This document shows, piece by piece, positions 20,401 through 21,502 of a stretch of DNA of 21,502 nucleotides. The DNA is taken from the IMG/VR virus record IMGVR_UViG_3300033064_001200, positions 1-21,502 of that record; one strand, written 5' to 3'. Source of the DNA: a virus. The notes below the pieces were generated by a model. That model was not told the origin of the DNA. It made no database searches and saw only the letters and a list, made by a program, of their open reading frames with translations. The translations under genes were made by a program, and so were the position numbers. The stretch's first letter is position 1. The number at the start of each line of letters is the position of its first letter.

Positions 20401-21502
20401 TTGTGGAATGATTGCTGGAGCAATTCCAGTAAATCCACCAACAGAGTGGTTTAACGATCCAAAGCTTAAGGGACCTACACCTCTTACTGTAGGTGATGAT
20501 GGTCAAGTATTCGGACACATTGCTGCATGGCACGTCGACCACATTGGTATGACAGCAGGAACTAAACCTCCTCGTAGCCGTAGCAAATATGCCTACTTCC
20601 ATACTGGAGTAGTTCGCACAGATAATGGAACTGATGTTCCTGTTGGTCAATTAACTCTTGCGGGGGGACACGCTGGGCTAGAAGCATCAGCTTCCGAAGC
20701 AGTTCGTCACTATGACGATACAGCATCTGCTATTGCAGATGTTCATGCTGGAGAAGATGCTTATGGTATTTGGGTAGCTGGTTCAGTTCGTCCAGGATCA
20801 ACCCCAGAACAAATCCGTGCACTTCGTGCATCAGCACCTTCAGGTGACTGGCGCCCAATTAAGAATTCCCTAGAACTAGTTGCTGTATGTCAAGTAAACG
20901 TTCCAGGATTCCCAATCGCTCGCGCTCGTGTTGCATCAGGTCAGGTAATGGCTTTGGTTGCAGCAGGTGCAAGCACTCTTGCAATGCTAAAGCATGATCC
21001 ACTTGCAGAGCTCAATGCTCGCCTATCTGATCTCGAAGGAGATAAGAAGATGGCGCTAGTTGCTTCTGCTAGTGATGTCCGTGCTCGCTTCGAGACAAAT
21101 CGTATGGAAGTTCTTGCTGCTAAGAAAATAGAGCTTGCCGCAAAGATTAAGAAAGTCAAGGAAGATGTAGATCAAGATATTGACTACATGATTCAGAATT
21201 TTGACGAGAACCCAGAAACAGAACTTGCAGTTATTTCCCGCCGTGTTCGTGAACGCCTAGCTAAAGAAGGTAAGGCTCTAAACGACGGTTCATTCCCGAT
21301 CAGAAATGCATCTGACCTAAAGAATGCTATTCGTGCTTATGGCCGTGCAAAGCCAGGAAATCGTGGCAAGGTAAAGCGCCACATTATGAAGCGTGCTATT
21401 GGTCTTGGTAAGGAAGATCTAATTCCAGAGAACTGGAAGGGTGCTGCTTCTAACCTAGATGAGATTGTTGCTTCAATGAAGTCTCGTACTGAAGAGTATG
21501 GA
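17405..21502 (+). CDS. Head maturation (prohead) protease polyprotein, at least 1366 aa, 3' end beyond window
   Basis: The frame opens at ATG 17405 (AGGA eight bases upstream) and stays open to the edge. Order of parts: residues 78-176, a conserved phage domain (AEAKRGIAWRKE, RGGTSVG, RHQVDKKG, GRIAWALWGGD); SLTAAG at 346-351; QLRD module (366-437); a Pro-rich linker region; VTAAGG at 698-703; a GKGAAKIRWKT.GDW.RCYK...GPRAKGYCALRH domain (about 704-770); LTAGG at 806-810; then an HK97-type U35 protease with candidate catalytic H866 (GEGHDG) and S914 (RGVSAD), and the family's IVPKPAF strand near 954-960. After it come the actinophage block with HYDDT, GIWVAG, GDWR and VNVPGFP, a helical stretch, and DGSFPIRN..DLKNAI...LIPENW at the end. 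It should cut head precursors during maturation. The fusion of so many modules to the protease is unusual, and self-processing at the TA-A motifs is likely (inference). Confidence 0.92.
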   Translation, partial: MEFIGRNGTRSLFVSEDKGVVVDDSVNIVTALDIKEPLLASFEWDSKGARPTDTAVELAAAALTSLDIKVFSNNDRMYTIPDSVIAEAKRGIAWRKEEDRGGTSVGMNTARTLARGGQIGIKKVRHIAKYFPRHQVDKKGTGYKPGQKSYPSNGRIAWALWGGDAAERWASAIVERENKAAKSNAMLAYGYESYEHEMPKAVDYDSFITSKTMPEDNVIEFFVRIRMDGSGIDRLYRIEPNGLMYVWDDGNWDDMGNPDNDHTSYDKMLDDIQDVVVKTHMPVDTETALLVAALLDNEPLIAHRIDKLQPEEQKLMIDAQPEIDWKLLDEIIMYDDAASMWDMDDSLTAAGEAPSNKDGNYTPEERAKNAGAQLRDKTGKFAKMGGRVVIGGRPNYQGNIRSIDNATGNVKIELDNGNLIDVNAKLTEPLDTYTPIPQGVAEGELDTNGILGEPRTPMDSPIRMPGTLPPLNSANMQLMLNNYPQWVSEQRLSPDIAPTPSTPQSGANLKAGTPDGPQKEVSKDNPLYKYYPEKFDNWTQEVNAYNIPALKPWLESGPESRRKYNPFVDPTKTQKFVEPKGIKSPKLDSKGRPIKASVDAPKELTPETSDVPILHMAIVSPDDPQAVMDLVALVPATDASTQPTTYTRKDGKWIPEPQILSDLRSATPPPTVVLDDTNLADVLEQVDNKKPSKKEQPVTAAGGADRNRGQAEKLRRYWTYGKGAAKIRWKTLGDWTRCYKQLAKYMGPRAKGYCALRHKEMNGYWPGDRKNDNKSDFSVNTMHSYDELLSTFVMRAKAADAKARVLTAGGYETNETPNSQGAEFLIPLVIPEGMESGDGRIMRKGALDMRELPLPLLWQIKTGEGHDGSVVVGQITSMERIDDGIGNAKGHFDTGEYGKEAERLVRGGFIRGVSADLDQFEADDERKEEENGSDTKVDAGKITITKARVMAVTIVPKPAFQECIIQLADDASVEEDEVNIPDGVYVEGVNALEASALVACGMIAGAIPVNPPTEWFNDPKLKGPTPLTVGDDGQVFGHIAAWHVDHIGMTAGTKPPRSRSKYAYFHTGVVRTDNGTDVPVGQLTLAGGHAGLEASASEAVRHYDDTASAIADVHAGEDAYGIWVAGSVRPGSTPEQIRALRASAPSGDWRPIKNSLELVAVCQVNVPGFPIARARVASGQVMALVAAGASTLAMLKHDPLAELNARLSDLEGDKKMALVASASDVRARFETNRMEVLAAKKIELAAKIKKVKEDVDQDIDYMIQNFDENPETELAVISRRVRERLAKEGKALNDGSFPIRNASDLKNAIRAYGRAKPGNRGKVKRHIMKRAIGLGKEDLIPENWKGAASNLDEIVASMKSRTEEYG
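18500..18715 (+). other. QLRD module, copy 2 (protease polyprotein residues 366-437)
   Basis: QLRDKTGKFAKMGGRVVIGG and a beta stretch with IELDNGNLIDV match the module in the giant protein at residues 190-265. It follows directly after the SLTAAG motif at residues 346-351. Confidence 0.65.
19820..20290 (+). other. HK97-like (U35) prohead protease domain
   Basis: Residues ~806-962 of the polyprotein. It begins with LTAGGYET, then a strand pair (FLIPLVIPEG), GRIMRKGALDMR, LPLLWQIKTGEGHDG with candidate H866, VVVGQITSMER, and RGGFIRGVSADLDQF with candidate S914. It ends with KARVMAVTIVPKPAF. This is the order of the caudoviral assemblin-fold proteases. The third catalytic residue cannot be fixed by eye. 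Confidence 0.82.

Noticed and set aside
1-21502. tRNA genes, CRISPR arrays, insertion sequences, integrase or attachment sites
   Set aside because: I looked on both strands and found no cloverleaf-like sequence, direct-repeat/spacer pattern, transposase motif or terminal inverted repeats; the window is almost wholly coding on one strand.

Overview
The window is a tightly packed stretch of a tailed-phage (or prophage) genome covering the portal-to-head-protease part of the virion cassette. All supported genes lie on the + strand and almost every junction overlaps by 1-11 bp, so it reads as one long translationally coupled operon. Base composition is moderate to slightly AT-rich by eye. The protein families recall actinobacteriophage virion genes: the DUF1360 membrane protein, the portal, the protease polyprotein with a HYDDT...GIWVAG...GDWR...VNVPGFP domain, and the DGSFPIRN..DLKNAI tail domain. 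My best guess is a phage of a moderate-GC actinobacterium, such as a freshwater lineage. That host assignment is inference.

Layout: (1) 1-1164 holds the 3' end of a small HTH protein, two short hypothetical proteins and a DUF1360 membrane protein. (2) 1205-2968 is the portal protein. (3) 2961-4109 is a 382-residue head-associated protein with a basic helical domain and a four-cysteine domain. (4) 4102-16455 is one uninterrupted reading frame of 4117 codons, the main feature of the window. (5) 16445-16686 holds two tiny acidic or charged ORFs. (6) 16683-17405 is a cysteine-rich 240-residue protein. (7) 17405 to the window edge is an open frame of at least 1366 codons, a modular head-maturation protease polyprotein.

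The giant protein is not a tape measure. Reading N to C it carries degenerate repeated modules joined by Pro/Glu/Thr linkers, SH3/KOW-like repeats, a complete DnaQ-type DEDDh 3'-5' exonuclease, a UvrD/FBH1-like SF1 helicase with all main motifs, an ArdC-type antirestriction domain with its HELAH zincin, and a second, different HExxH...H metallohydrolase domain at the C-terminus. This is the architecture called a 'polyvalent protein' (multi-domain proteins of phages and conjugative elements thought to enter the recipient cell with the DNA). Its place between portal and head protease suggests it is packaged in the head and ejected with the genome.

A second theme is a short hydrophobic-T-A-(A/S/G) motif. 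It recurs in the portal, the 382-aa protein, the giant protein, the 240-aa protein and three times in the protease polyprotein, usually at domain boundaries. It is a plausible recognition site for the maturation protease, so much of this cassette may be made as precursors and cut during head assembly. A 20-residue element (DLLP..HPRST....S.TASA) is shared by two adjacent proteins, and a QLRD.xGRW module is shared by the giant protein and the protease polyprotein. Both indicate module exchange among virion genes. No RNA genes, CRISPR arrays, insertion sequences, attachment sites or convincing terminators were seen, and no gap exceeds 40 bp.
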